DNA of 64,000 nucleotides. Origin: Arenicola marina. Its lineage: Eukaryota; Annelida; Polychaeta; Arenicolidae. Under the pieces are notes generated by a model. The model did no database searches. It was not told where the DNA came from and was given only the letters and a program-made list of their open reading frames with translations. A program made the position numbers and the translations under genes. Shown piece after piece: positions 21,791-31,200 of this stretch; positions within the stretch are counted from its first letter, which is position 1; the number at the start of each line of letters is the position of its first letter. The stretch covers positions 26,325,143 to 26,389,142 of the forward strand of contig OZ025265.1 of NCBI GenBank assembly GCA_964019135.1, read 5' to 3'.

Positions 21791-22947
21791 GTGTTTTTGG
21801 TGTCTTTGTACTAGTTATGTTCCGTGGGTTTGCGTCTGTTTTTCTTTCATTGTGCTATGTCCTAATACTATTTGGAAACCCTACCTGGCGTAGTTAGTCC
21901 CAGGTACCCAGAAAACTAAAAGTAGCTGACCTAAAGCCCAACGAAGCAACAGAGAAGTAGGTGACCGTCTTCTTGGGATGAATCCCGTTTGGACTGTACG
22001 TGTGTGAGGGGGGGGAGAACCCTAGGGTATTGATAATTTGTTCAGTAACATAGGATTTCTAACCCTAATATTTTATCGCCTGACTTCCAGAGCTCACTTA
22101 CTGAATTATATAATTCTGGAATGTATGTCTTTACAGTTCCTACCCAAACATATATTTATGAACATTTTAATAATTGCTAAATTGCAGGTTCTATAGTAGC
22201 CTTAGACATTTATTGTAAATGTTTCACCTGTTATAGTTGATACATATAATTGTATTTACAGGTCCTTATGATTGCAAGTCCATGAGAACTGGAAAGTGTT
22301 AGAGTAAACCCATACAAGTCATGCAGCCAGAAAAAAAACCTAATGCAGAAACAAATTGATGTAGGTCAGGATGCATATTGAAACAGCATAATTTACATTT
22401 ATCCAGTGGATCTCTCATTTGTTGCTGCCGAATTCTTACCTCCTACTTGCTGACACACAATTAGAAACAGACCTATTTAAGTGGTCCTAATTAATAAGGC
22501 CCAAAACAAATGCATATCCTGAATTTGGGGGAAAGGCATTTTCTCTTGCCCTCAATTTGTGGATATAAAATAAACTTGCTTTGCACGTGACAGAAAATTC
22601 TCTCCCTAACAAAAAGTGGGGTTGGGGGGGGGGGGGGGGGTGGAACAGGGTGGCTCAGTTCTCTGGTCTTTTTTTTTTTGGTTGGCATGTTCTCTGATCT
22701 CTGATTTTTTAGTTGGCATGTTCTCTGATCTTTTTCAGACCTCTGGTCTCTGACCTTAGATATGTAAAGGCAGTATCTTTGATCTCAGATGTTTCTCTGA
22801 TGTGTGATATTTGATTTTCCTGATGTCTGATCCAAGGTTTCTGATGTTTTTAGGTCCATGTTCTCAGTGTTTCACCCCCATAACCCCCGAAAAAAGAAGC
22901 TTGCATTGAACTTGACAGAATTGCTTGAATTTTAATATTAGACACAA
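21791..22947. other. No gene recognised; low-complexity stretches
   Basis: Contains a G-run at 22624-22640 and a TCTCTGAT/TCTGGTCT-rich stretch from about 22660 to 22860. Confidence 0.5.
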
Positions 22948-23188
22948 TGAATTAATCCATTGGGTATCCCCATTTGTTGAGAGAATTAATCCAGTGGGTA
23001 TACCCATTTGTTGAGAGAATTAATCCAGTGGGTATCCCCATTTGTTGAGAGAATTAATCCAGTGGGTATCCCCATTTGTTGAGAGAATTAATCCAGTGGG
23101 TATCCCCATTTGTTGAGAGAATTAATCCAGTGGGTATCCCCTTTTGTTGAGAGAATTAATCCAGCGGGTATCCCATTTGTTGAGAGAA
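22948..23188. repeat. 34-bp minisatellite, 7 copies
   Basis: Unit GAATTAATCCAGTGGGTATC plus CCCATTTGTTGAGA. Copies differ by single bases, and the last has lost one C. Non-coding. Confidence 0.95.
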
Positions 23189-24072
23189 GAAAATACCTAA
23201 TTTATCACAGAAGAGATAACCTTGAAGTGATACAAAATACTTTCCTTAAGGGGTTTTCTTTTTTTATGGGGGGCGGGGGGTGGCTAAAAAAAGTTATATA
23301 ATGCTCTATAGATCAAATGATTTTTGACTCCTAGCTAACAATAATGCTTGCCCTAAATTTGGCAAAGAACAAATAAAACCCTTGACCAGATAGAAAAAAC
23401 CGTTGATTTTTCATTCACTGGGCTAGAGGGGGGGGGGGGTGCTTTGCTAAATAATATTGCTCCCATTGCAGCGCCAATATGTGTGACCCAAGCTGGAAAT
23501 GATCGCCAAGAGATAGTCTTCCCCCTACCCCCAGCGTGGATACAGGAATTAGAAAAAGGGGACGGGGGGGGGAGGTCCAATAAAAACTTGCGACCGAGGG
23601 GTGGGGTCCACACCTCAGCTGGCCTAAATTTTGCATTGAAAAATAACATTCTTCCTCAAAATGCGAGGGGAGGTCCCCCCCCCCCCCCCCCCCCCCGCGT
23701 CTTGCATATTGTGGTTGGGGCACCCCCAGACCTTGCACTGCTTCGGCGTTATCTTATTTGCATAGGCAGCGCTATATATATATATAGGGCAAGTACGGCG
23801 TTCGGTACGGTGGAGAATCAGAGCGGAACGCATGCAAATGAAGGGCCACGTGCGTTTGTTTTCACCTGCGCTTAGTGCGCCGCCTGGCGAGTATAGTGCG
23901 CATGACCGGAAGTCCATTTCTATGAATAAGTGACAGTCAATCATCAGAGTCCATAACAAATAATTATCCGCCTTTAGAAAATTCCGTGATCAGAATTTTT
24001 TTTTTTATTACATACTACAAAAGCAACAAAACATGAAATTTAAAGTGATTTTCATTCGTTTTCAAAAGGAAG
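23189..24072. other. Upstream region of the pogo-like transposase
   Basis: Poly-G at 23428 and a long poly-C at 23676-23694, then the GC-rich inverted segment (23810-23930). A T-run lies at about 23998-24006. I could not identify the transposon's terminal inverted repeat. Confidence 0.4.
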
Positions 24073-25695
24073 ATGCCAAAACAACGTCAACAGGGGTACG
24101 CTCCCTTTAACCAAGAGGTTTTATTCGCCGCCGTACGTCATTTTGAGCAGGGCGGCGTGTCGCGGAGGGCGGTATCTCGCATGTATGGCGTACCGGAGTC
24201 AACGCTGAGATCGCACACTGCGGACGGCCAGTACGCAGGCTACGACACGTGCTTCGGACCGGACAGGTGTCTCACGGATGACGAAGAGGAGACCCTCGTG
24301 AACTATTTAATTTACATGGCGGACCGTGGCTTTCCCCTGACACGTTCAATGCTTAAAATCTTGGCCACGCAGATCATCAGGCGGTCAGGGCGGGAGACCC
24401 TTCTCAACCTGCTGAAAGGGCCCTCAGACAAGTGGGCTAGACGGTTTTTCAAGCGACACAGACAATTAGTGCAGAGGCGCCCCAATCAACTGGAAGCAGC
24501 CAGGGCTGACCTCCCGTACTCCGCGATAATTGATTTCTTTCTTCTGTTGGACCGCACCCTTACTCATCTGGAAATTAAAGACCTACCAGAAAGAATATTT
24601 AACGCGGACGAGACTGGATTCTCCGGAAGACTGGGGGCTCGTGGGAAAGTGGTGGTGAGAAGGGGCACCAAGCACCCCTACCAACGATCGGTGACATTCA
24701 GCGGTCATACGACTGTTCACCTGGCAGCAGCAGCTTCTGGGCGGGTCCTTCCGCCCCTCATCATCTTTGACAAATCGTTGCCGCACGTTGATTTTCAAGT
24801 CCCAGATAATTGGTTGTTTACATCTTCGGATTCCGGCTACATAAAAACTGACTTATTCGAACTTTGGTTTCAGAAATGCTTTTTGCCAAATTGCGGAAGA
24901 AACAGACCTGTTCTTTTAGTTATGGATAACCATGTCAGCCACTTGTCCAATGTTGTCATCCAAATGGCCCGGGAAAATGATGTAGAATTATTGTGTTTGC
25001 CACCTCATTCCACCCATCTCATCCAGCCACTCGACTGCGTTTACTTTGCTCAATTAAAAGCCCAAGTTGCGCGTATCAGTGTCTCCCTCGGGTATGCTGG
25101 GATGAAAACTCTCCCAAAAACGAAATTCCCCAAAGTACTACATCAAGCCATGCTACAAATAAGCCCCAGTGTTGTCCAATCCTCCTTCAGGTCAACAGGT
25201 ATTTGCCCCTTTAACAAAGACAGAATCCCCGCAACAAGATGTTCCACTGCACCCCCACCAGAGCCACATGTAGAAGACGATCAATCGTGTGACCAATGCG
25301 GCCAGCAGCTAATCAACCCGCTTGTTAGAATGGGTCTTGTGCCGCCCTCCTTAGCCGATATCTTTCTGCCCCCTCCAGTTCCACAGAAAAGGCGCACCAG
25401 AAAGGACAAGCTCAATGGTGCGAGGCTCATAACGGCAAAAGAGTTGGCATCTTCTCCAGCAATAGATCCAAACACACAAACAAACCCAAAACTCAAAAAG
25501 ACACAAACGACCCCAAAACCCAAAAAGATGCAAAATCCGGAGCTATTGAGCGTTATAGTCTCAGAGCTCTCCATTCTACCCCTCGGAGGCTACGCCAGCT
25601 TGGAGTCTCGCCACAGAAAGACGATCTGTCTAACATTTTTGTGTGTAAAACGTGCAGAAAGAACTTCAGAAAAAGGTCTTGCCCCCCGACTGTAG
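24073..25695 (+). CDS. Pogo/Tigger-type DDE transposase
   Basis: A 540-codon frame opening MPKQRQQGYAPFNQEVLFAA. Residues ~12-50 form a psq-type helix-turn-helix (GGVSRRAVSRMYGVPESTLR) and ~60-140 fit a CENP-B-like second DNA-binding domain (KWARRFFKRHR). The RNase-H-like catalytic core has D179 (NADETGF), D285 (VMDNHVSH) and D321 (IQPLDCVYF), a DD35D spacing typical of pogo/jerky-like transposases, so the catalytic triad is intact. A CDQCGQQL cysteine pair and a Lys/Thr/Pro-rich tail follow. After about residue 460-485 the frame loses its character, while the +2 frame (about 25470-25874) reads YSLRALHSTPRRLRQLGVSP and VCKTCRKNF. A one-base frameshift in the tail, or an unrecognised intron, is likely. 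It cuts and moves its own element. Could be a domesticated relative. Confidence 0.9.
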   Translation: MPKQRQQGYAPFNQEVLFAAVRHFEQGGVSRRAVSRMYGVPESTLRSHTADGQYAGYDTCFGPDRCLTDDEEETLVNYLIYMADRGFPLTRSMLKILATQIIRRSGRETLLNLLKGPSDKWARRFFKRHRQLVQRRPNQLEAARADLPYSAIIDFFLLLDRTLTHLEIKDLPERIFNADETGFSGRLGARGKVVVRRGTKHPYQRSVTFSGHTTVHLAAAASGRVLPPLIIFDKSLPHVDFQVPDNWLFTSSDSGYIKTDLFELWFQKCFLPNCGRNRPVLLVMDNHVSHLSNVVIQMARENDVELLCLPPHSTHLIQPLDCVYFAQLKAQVARISVSLGYAGMKTLPKTKFPKVLHQAMLQISPSVVQSSFRSTGICPFNKDRIPATRCSTAPPPEPHVEDDQSCDQCGQQLINPLVRMGLVPPSLADIFLPPPVPQKRRTRKDKLNGARLITAKELASSPAIDPNTQTNPKLKKTQTTPKPKKMQNPELLSVIVSELSILPLGGYASLESRHRKTICLTFLCVKRAERTSEKGLAPRL

Positions 25696-25874
25696 TCTCT
25701 ACACCCTTCAAGTCCCCCGTGGCAAAGGCACTAAAAAGTCACAGGACATCGTCACCTGTTAAGAACTGGACGCATGCAAGGAGATCCGCCTGTGTCGAAA
25801 TTCAAGGCTATCGCTATGGCAAGGGGTTGTCCATTCTTATGGGCAACGCTACCGCTAAACGAGGGCTGCAGTAA
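25696..25874 (+). other. C-terminal continuation of the pogo-like gene in the shifted frame
   Basis: The frame that opens near 25470 runs on past the main stop to 25874 with basic, Ser/Pro-rich sequence (KALKSHRTSSPVKN). It is plausibly the original end of the transposase. No polyadenylation signal is obvious. Confidence 0.5.
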
Positions 25875-26035
25875 GCATTGCAATACAAAAAGATATTCGT
25901 ATAAAATAATAATTAATATTGTTAAAATTTCTATTCTATTTTACATTCTAGAAAATGAGTCTTTTATCTGATATATTTTATCAACAACACATCACCGCCG
26001 TTTTTAATCCCCCAGATTATTGTTAGGTTCGGAGA

Positions 26036-26340
26036 TTAGGGCATTAGGGCTCTGGGGTCAGGGTAGCTCTGACATCAAAACCACCACCAAGGCGGTTTTG
26101 ATGTCAGAGCTAGGGTCAGGGTAGCCCCAATTGAAGAAACGTCCTCAGAAAACGTCACACGGGACTAGGGTCAGGGATAAGGGGTCATGGATTAGGGATT
26201 GTGGGCCAGGGATTAGCGGCTGAGGACTGTGGGTCAGGAATTCATGGATTGAGTGTTAAACATCATGGCTCAGATATTTGACATTTGAGGATCAGGGATG
26301 GGGATAAGGGGATTTGGGGTTTAGGGTCTATGATTCAAAA
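26036..26340. repeat. Degenerate GGGATTAGGG / GGGTCAGGG-rich stretch
   Basis: Repeated short G-rich motifs (ATTAGGG, GGGTCAGGGTAG, AGGGATTAG) without a fixed period. Resembles decayed telomere-like simple sequence, but perfect TTAGGG runs are absent. Confidence 0.6.
26064..26112. repeat. 49-bp hairpin flanked by direct repeats
   Basis: Arms 26064-26085 and 26091-26112 (TAGCTCTGACATCAAAACC core) pair at 21 of 22 positions around ACCAA. GGGTCAGGGTAG occurs both before (from ~26055) and after (26113-26126) the hairpin. Confidence 0.9.
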
Positions 26341-26631
26341 GAAGCCTTTACAGCGTGCTAGATCGGCGTTGACGGACCGATCAGACCCGGAGGACATATA
26401 AAAGCCCTAAACATATATGCCTGCCCCCCCCCCCCCTTCAAACTCATGTTATTGGGGGACTCAAGTTATTGCTGGGCTTGGAAGGATTCCGCAGTACAGG
26501 ACCTCGCCATTGACATCCCCTAAGCCCGCTCTCTTTTTTGACCCGATATATGCGACCGATATGCGATAGAATAGTAAAGTAGTAAAGTATCAGAATAGTA
26601 ATGATGGTTGCGCTCTAGTAAATACCCCTAC

Positions 26632-26817
26632 CTCGTCAAGAAGCAAAGGATAGAGCATGAAAAGCATGGCCTTCCCATAGCCGGTCGGCAATATTGAGAA
26701 GACGTCCCGCCCGTTCAGAAGTTCGACAAAGACCTTTAGTTGTGCTTCTTTCAATGTTAAATCTAATTGTAACTTGGTTCTGACTTTGACAAACGCCTCT
26801 TGAACTTTGGATGCCAT
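26632..26817 (-). CDS. RecQ-like helicase first exon (partial)
   Basis: ATG at 26817 (MASKVQEAFVKVRTKLQLDL). The exon runs 62 codons to a donor (GAG/GTAGGG) at 26632. It carries the Q-motif-like LKEAQLKVFVELLNGRDVF and helicase motif I ILPTGYGKAMLF, followed by YPLLLDE, as in RecQ-family ATP-dependent 3'-5' DNA helicases. The motif I residue after the lysine is Ala, where Ser/Thr normally coordinates magnesium, so ATPase activity is doubtful. No second exon was found downstream (below 26.6 kb). RecQ-like fragments are often scattered by transposition in invertebrates, so this may be a dispersed copy rather than the host gene. Confidence 0.6.
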
Positions 26818-27109
26818 TTCGGTTTTCCCGCGCACGTGCACTAGTAAATTTCGCGTACGTACCAATTTTTCGGTAATTAGAAACTGTGAAACAGAATGAA
26901 GAAGAACTTACGCTGTGATGAATCAGACAATTTAAACTGGCAAAAATGTGAAATTATAGTCTTTACATCGCAGATTTATCACTATCAACTAGCCAAACAG
27001 GTAGTGTAACACACCAGAAACCTCTTGCCACTCATGACAATGCTCTTGCCATAAGTTTTATATTTGATGTCAGAAATTTGCATGAAGGGAATTGTGGCCC
27101 TATTCTTTG

Positions 27110-27480
27110 AATTGGGCAACTTGGGGCTAAGTTGAAGGTAGACATGTTGCATGAAAATCGCGAGTCCGTGAAAAGCCCAGGACTTTCACGTGAAAAGTGC
27201 GAGACCACCCAAATTTACTGCGTTAAAAACGCGAGTCCGTGGAGAACCCGAGTTCTTCACGTGAAAAAAGCGAGTTCTGAGTGCCGTCTCGCTGTTTCCA
27301 CGGACTTAATTTTTTCACGCGAGGGTCGCGTGAAAACGTAGAGACAGAGAGCGTGTGAAAGTCACGGTATTTTCACGATACTCCTCGTGAAAATACCGGG
27401 ATTACAACGCTACCGCTTGTGAAAGTCCCGAGTTCTTAACGTGAAAAACCCGAGTTTCTCACGTAAAAATCAGAAGCTGC
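27110..27480. repeat. Palindrome-rich flank related to the 124-bp satellite
   Basis: Dense CACGTGAAAA, CGTGAAAGTC and GCGAGTCCGTG motifs form several perfect hairpins. One has an 11-bp stem at 27312-27322/27326-27336 (TTTTCACGCGA). Another has a 14-bp stem at 27365-27378/27385-27398 (CGGTATTTTCACGA). A longer pairing joins AGTCCGTGGA (~27236) with TCCACGGACT (~27297). The TTTCACG/CGTGAAA core is also hairpin 2 of the satellite monomer. Confidence 0.8.
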
Positions 27481-27643
27481 ATCTTTTATCGCCCACAATG
27501 CCTCAAAAGTCCATATTATCGCCTGTGAATAAAGAAATCGGAAGTTACATATTCGTTACACGCCAGTGACACCTATAGTACAAATTTGGCTCGGAGAACA
27601 AAGAATCTGAGATCATTGCGGCTTGGCATGGGTGTACATGATA

Positions 27644-27832
27644 TCCACGTGGGTTTAGGGACATGGGGATGGGGGGGGGGGACAGATTGTCATAGACTGA
27701 ATATGGCGATGATCCTGTCGCTCACGCATAGGGATAGCTGTCTCTCATGCTAAGCAACGGGGGAAATTTGGTCATGGCTATCTTGATCCTCCCCCCCCCG
27801 GCCCCATCCCCCAGGTCCCTTAACCCACATGG
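27644..27832. mobile_element. ~190-bp foldback/MITE-like element
   Basis: The ends are inverted repeats: CCACGTGGGTTTAGGGACAT on the left and, read inward from the right, CCATGTGGGTTAAGGGACCT. Each is followed by a G-rich tract ending in long G or C runs. The interior is unrelated. No clear target duplication. Confidence 0.65.
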
Positions 27833-27849
27833 ATCGGTAGAGCCCACCC

Positions 27850-28214
27850 CATGGCTGTGCTTTATTTTTTCACGCTCGCTCCCCGTGGAGAAGGCGAGTC
27901 CTGCTCCGTCTCAGTACACAGTGAAATGGTCTCGCATATTTTACGGCTTGCTTGCCGTGAAAAGCCCGAGACACCCTATACCCACTGACTGCATGTGCTC
28001 TATTTCTCCACGCTCGCCCCCCGTTGTAAAGGCGAGTCCGTGCTCTCTCTATACCACATAGTGCAGCGGTCTCGCTTATTTCACGGGTTGCTTGTCGTGA
28101 AAAGGCCGGGACACCCTACCCAATGACTGCTCTATTTCTTCACGCTTGGCCCCCCGTTGTAAATGCGAGTCCGTGCTATCTCTGTAACACACAGTGCAGT
28201 GGTCTCGCATATTT
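27850..28214. repeat. Degenerate edge monomers of the 124-bp satellite
   Basis: Three diverged monomers precede the regular array, with CACGCTCG/CACGCTTG at 27871, 28009 and 28141. Spacings are 138, 132 and then 92 bp to the first regular copy. They share CTCGCATATTT, ACGGCTTGCTTG, CGTGAAAAGCCCG and the CCACG...CGTGG arms. The last one is cut before the TTTCACG hairpin and fused directly to GGCTGTGCCC. Confidence 0.9.
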
Positions 28215-31200
28215 GGCTGTGCCCTATTTCTCCACGCACGTTCACCGTGGAGAATTAGGTTCTCTATACTACATAATGCATTGGTCTCGCATATTTCACG
28301 GCTTGCTTGCGTGAAAAGCCCGGGACATTTCATCGCATGGCTGTGCCCTATTTCTCCACGCCCGGTCACCGTGGAGAATTAGGTTCTGTATACTACATGT
28401 TGCATTGGTCTCGCATATTTCACGGCTTGCTTGCGTTAAAAGCCCGGGACATCTCATCGCATGGCTGTGCCCTATTTCTCCACGCCCGGTCACCGTGGAG
28501 AATTAGGTTCTCTATACTACATAATGCATTGGTCTCGCATATTTCACGGCTTGCTTGCGTGAAAAGCCCGGGACACCTCATCGCATGGCTGTGCCCTATT
28601 TCTCCACGCACGTTCACCGTGGAGAATTAGGTTCTGTATACTACATGTTGCATTGGTCTCGCATATTTCACGGCTTGCTTGCGTTAAAAGCCCGGGACAT
28701 CTCATCGCATGGCTGTGCCCTATTTCTCCACGGCCGTTCACCGTGGAGAATTAGGTTCTCTATACTACATAATGCATTGGTCTCGCATATTTCACGGCTT
28801 GCTTGCGTTAAAAGCCCGGGACATCTCATCGCATGGCTGTGCCCTATTTCTCCACGGCCGTTCACCGTGGAGAATTAGGTTCTCTATATTACATAATGCA
28901 TTGGTCTCGCATATTTCACGGCTTGCTTGCGTGAAAACCCCGGGACATCTCATCGCATGGCTGTGCCCTATTTCTCCACGCACGTTCACCGTGGAGAATT
29001 AGGTTCTGTATACTACATGTGGCATTGGTCTCGCATATTTCACGGCTTGCTTGCGTTAAAAGCCCGGGACATCTCATCGCATGGCTGTGCCCTATTTCTC
29101 CACGCCCGGTCACCGTGGAGAATTAGGTTCTCTATACTACATAATGCATTGGTCTCGCATATTTCACGGCTTGCTTGCGTGAAAAGCCCAGGACATCTCA
29201 TCGCATGGCTGTGCCCTATTTCTCCACGCACGTTAACCGTGGAGAATTAGGTTCTGTATACTACATGTTGCATTGGTCTCGCATATTTCACGGCTTGCTT
29301 GCGTTAAAAGCCCGGGACATCTCATCGCATGGCTGTGCCCTATTTCTCCACGGCCGTTCACCGTGGAGAATTAGGTTCTCTATGCTACATAATGCATTGG
29401 TCTCGCATATTTCACGGCTTGCTTGCGTTAAAAGCCCGGGACATCTCATCGCATGGCTGTGCCCTATTTCTCCACGGCCGTTCACCGTGGAGAATTAGGT
29501 TCTCTATACTACATAATGCATTGGTCTCGCATATTTCACGGCTTGCTTGCGTGAAAAGCCCGGGACATCTCATCGCATGGCTGTGCCCTATTTCTCCACG
29601 CACGTTCACCGTGGAGAATTAGGTTCTGTATACTACATGTTGCATTGGTCTCGCATATTTCACGGCTTGCTTGCGTTAAAAGCCCGGGACATCTCATCGC
29701 ATGGCTGTGCCCTATTTCTCCACGCCCGGTCACCGTGGAGAATTAGGTTCTCTATACTACATAATGCATTGGTCTCGCATATTTCACGGCTTGCTTGCGT
29801 GAAAAGCCCAGGACATCTCATCGCATGGCTGTGCCCTATTTCTCCACGCACGTTAACCGTGGAGAATTAGGTTCTGTATACTACATGTTGCATTGGTCTC
29901 GCATATTTCACGGCTTGCTTGCGTGAAAAGCCCAGGACATCTCATCGCATGGCTGTGCCCTATTTCTCCACGCACGTTCACCGTGGAGAATTAGGTTCTG
30001 TATACTACATGTTGCATTGGTCTCGCATATTTCACGGCTTGCTTGCGTTAAAAGCCCGGGACATCTCATCGCATGGCTGTGCCCTATTTCTCCACGCACG
30101 TTCACCGTGGAGAATTAGGTTCTCTATACTACATAATGCATTGGTCTCGCATATTTCACGGCTTGCTTGCGTGAAAAGCCCGGGACATCTCATCGCATGG
30201 CTGTGCCCTATTTCTCCACGCACGTTCACCGTGGGGAATTAGGTTCTGTATACTACATGTTGCATTGGTCTCGCATATTTCACGGCTTGCTTGCGTTAAA
30301 AGCCCGGGACATCTCATCGCATGGCTGTGCCCTATTTCTCCACGCCCGGTCACCGTGGAGAATTAGGTTCTCTATACTACATAATGCATTGGTCTCGCAT
30401 ATTTCACGGCTTGCTTGCGTGAAAAGCCCGGGACACCTCATCGCATGGCTGTGCCCTATTTCTCCACGCACGTTCACCGTGGAGAATTAGGTTCTGTATA
30501 CTACATGTTGCATTGGTCTCGCATATTTCACGGCTTGCTTGCGTTAAAAGCCCGGGACATCTCATCGCATGGCTGTGCCCTATTTCTCCACGGCCGTTCA
30601 CCGTGGAGAATTAGGTTCTGTATACTACATAATGCATTGGTCTCGCATATTTCACGGCTTGCTTGCGTGAAAAGCCCGGGACATCTCATCGCATGGCTGT
30701 GCCCTATTTCTCCACGCACGTTCACCGTGGAGAATTAGGTTCTGTATACTACATGTTGCATTGGTCTCGCATATTTCACGACTTGCTTGCGTTAAAAGCC
30801 CAGGACATCTCATCGCATGGCTGTGCCCTATTTCTCCACGCACGTTAACCGTGGAGAATTAGGTTCTGTATACTACATGTTGCATTGGTCTCGCATATTT
30901 CACGGCTTGCTTGCGTTAAAAGCCCGGGACATCTCATCGCATGGCTGTGCCCTATTTCTCCACGGCCGTTCACCGTGGAGAATTAGGTTCTCTATACTAC
31001 ATAATGCATTGGTCTCGCATATTTCACGGCTTGCTTGCGTTAAAAGCCCGGGACATCTCATCGCATGGCTGTGCCCTATTTCTCCACGCCCGGTCACCGT
31101 GGAGAATTAGGTTCTCTATACTACATAATGCATTGGTCTCGCATATTTCACGGCTTGCTTGCGTGAAAAGCCCAGGACATCTCATCGCATGGCTGTGCCC

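Noticed and set aside
23444-23875. 143-codon plus-strand frame upstream of the transposase
   Set aside because: It consists largely of poly-C-derived prolines and crosses the GC-rich inverted segment; no family similarity seen.
26036-26340. Interstitial telomere array
   Set aside because: ATTAGGG motifs are irregular and never in perfect tandem TTAGGG.
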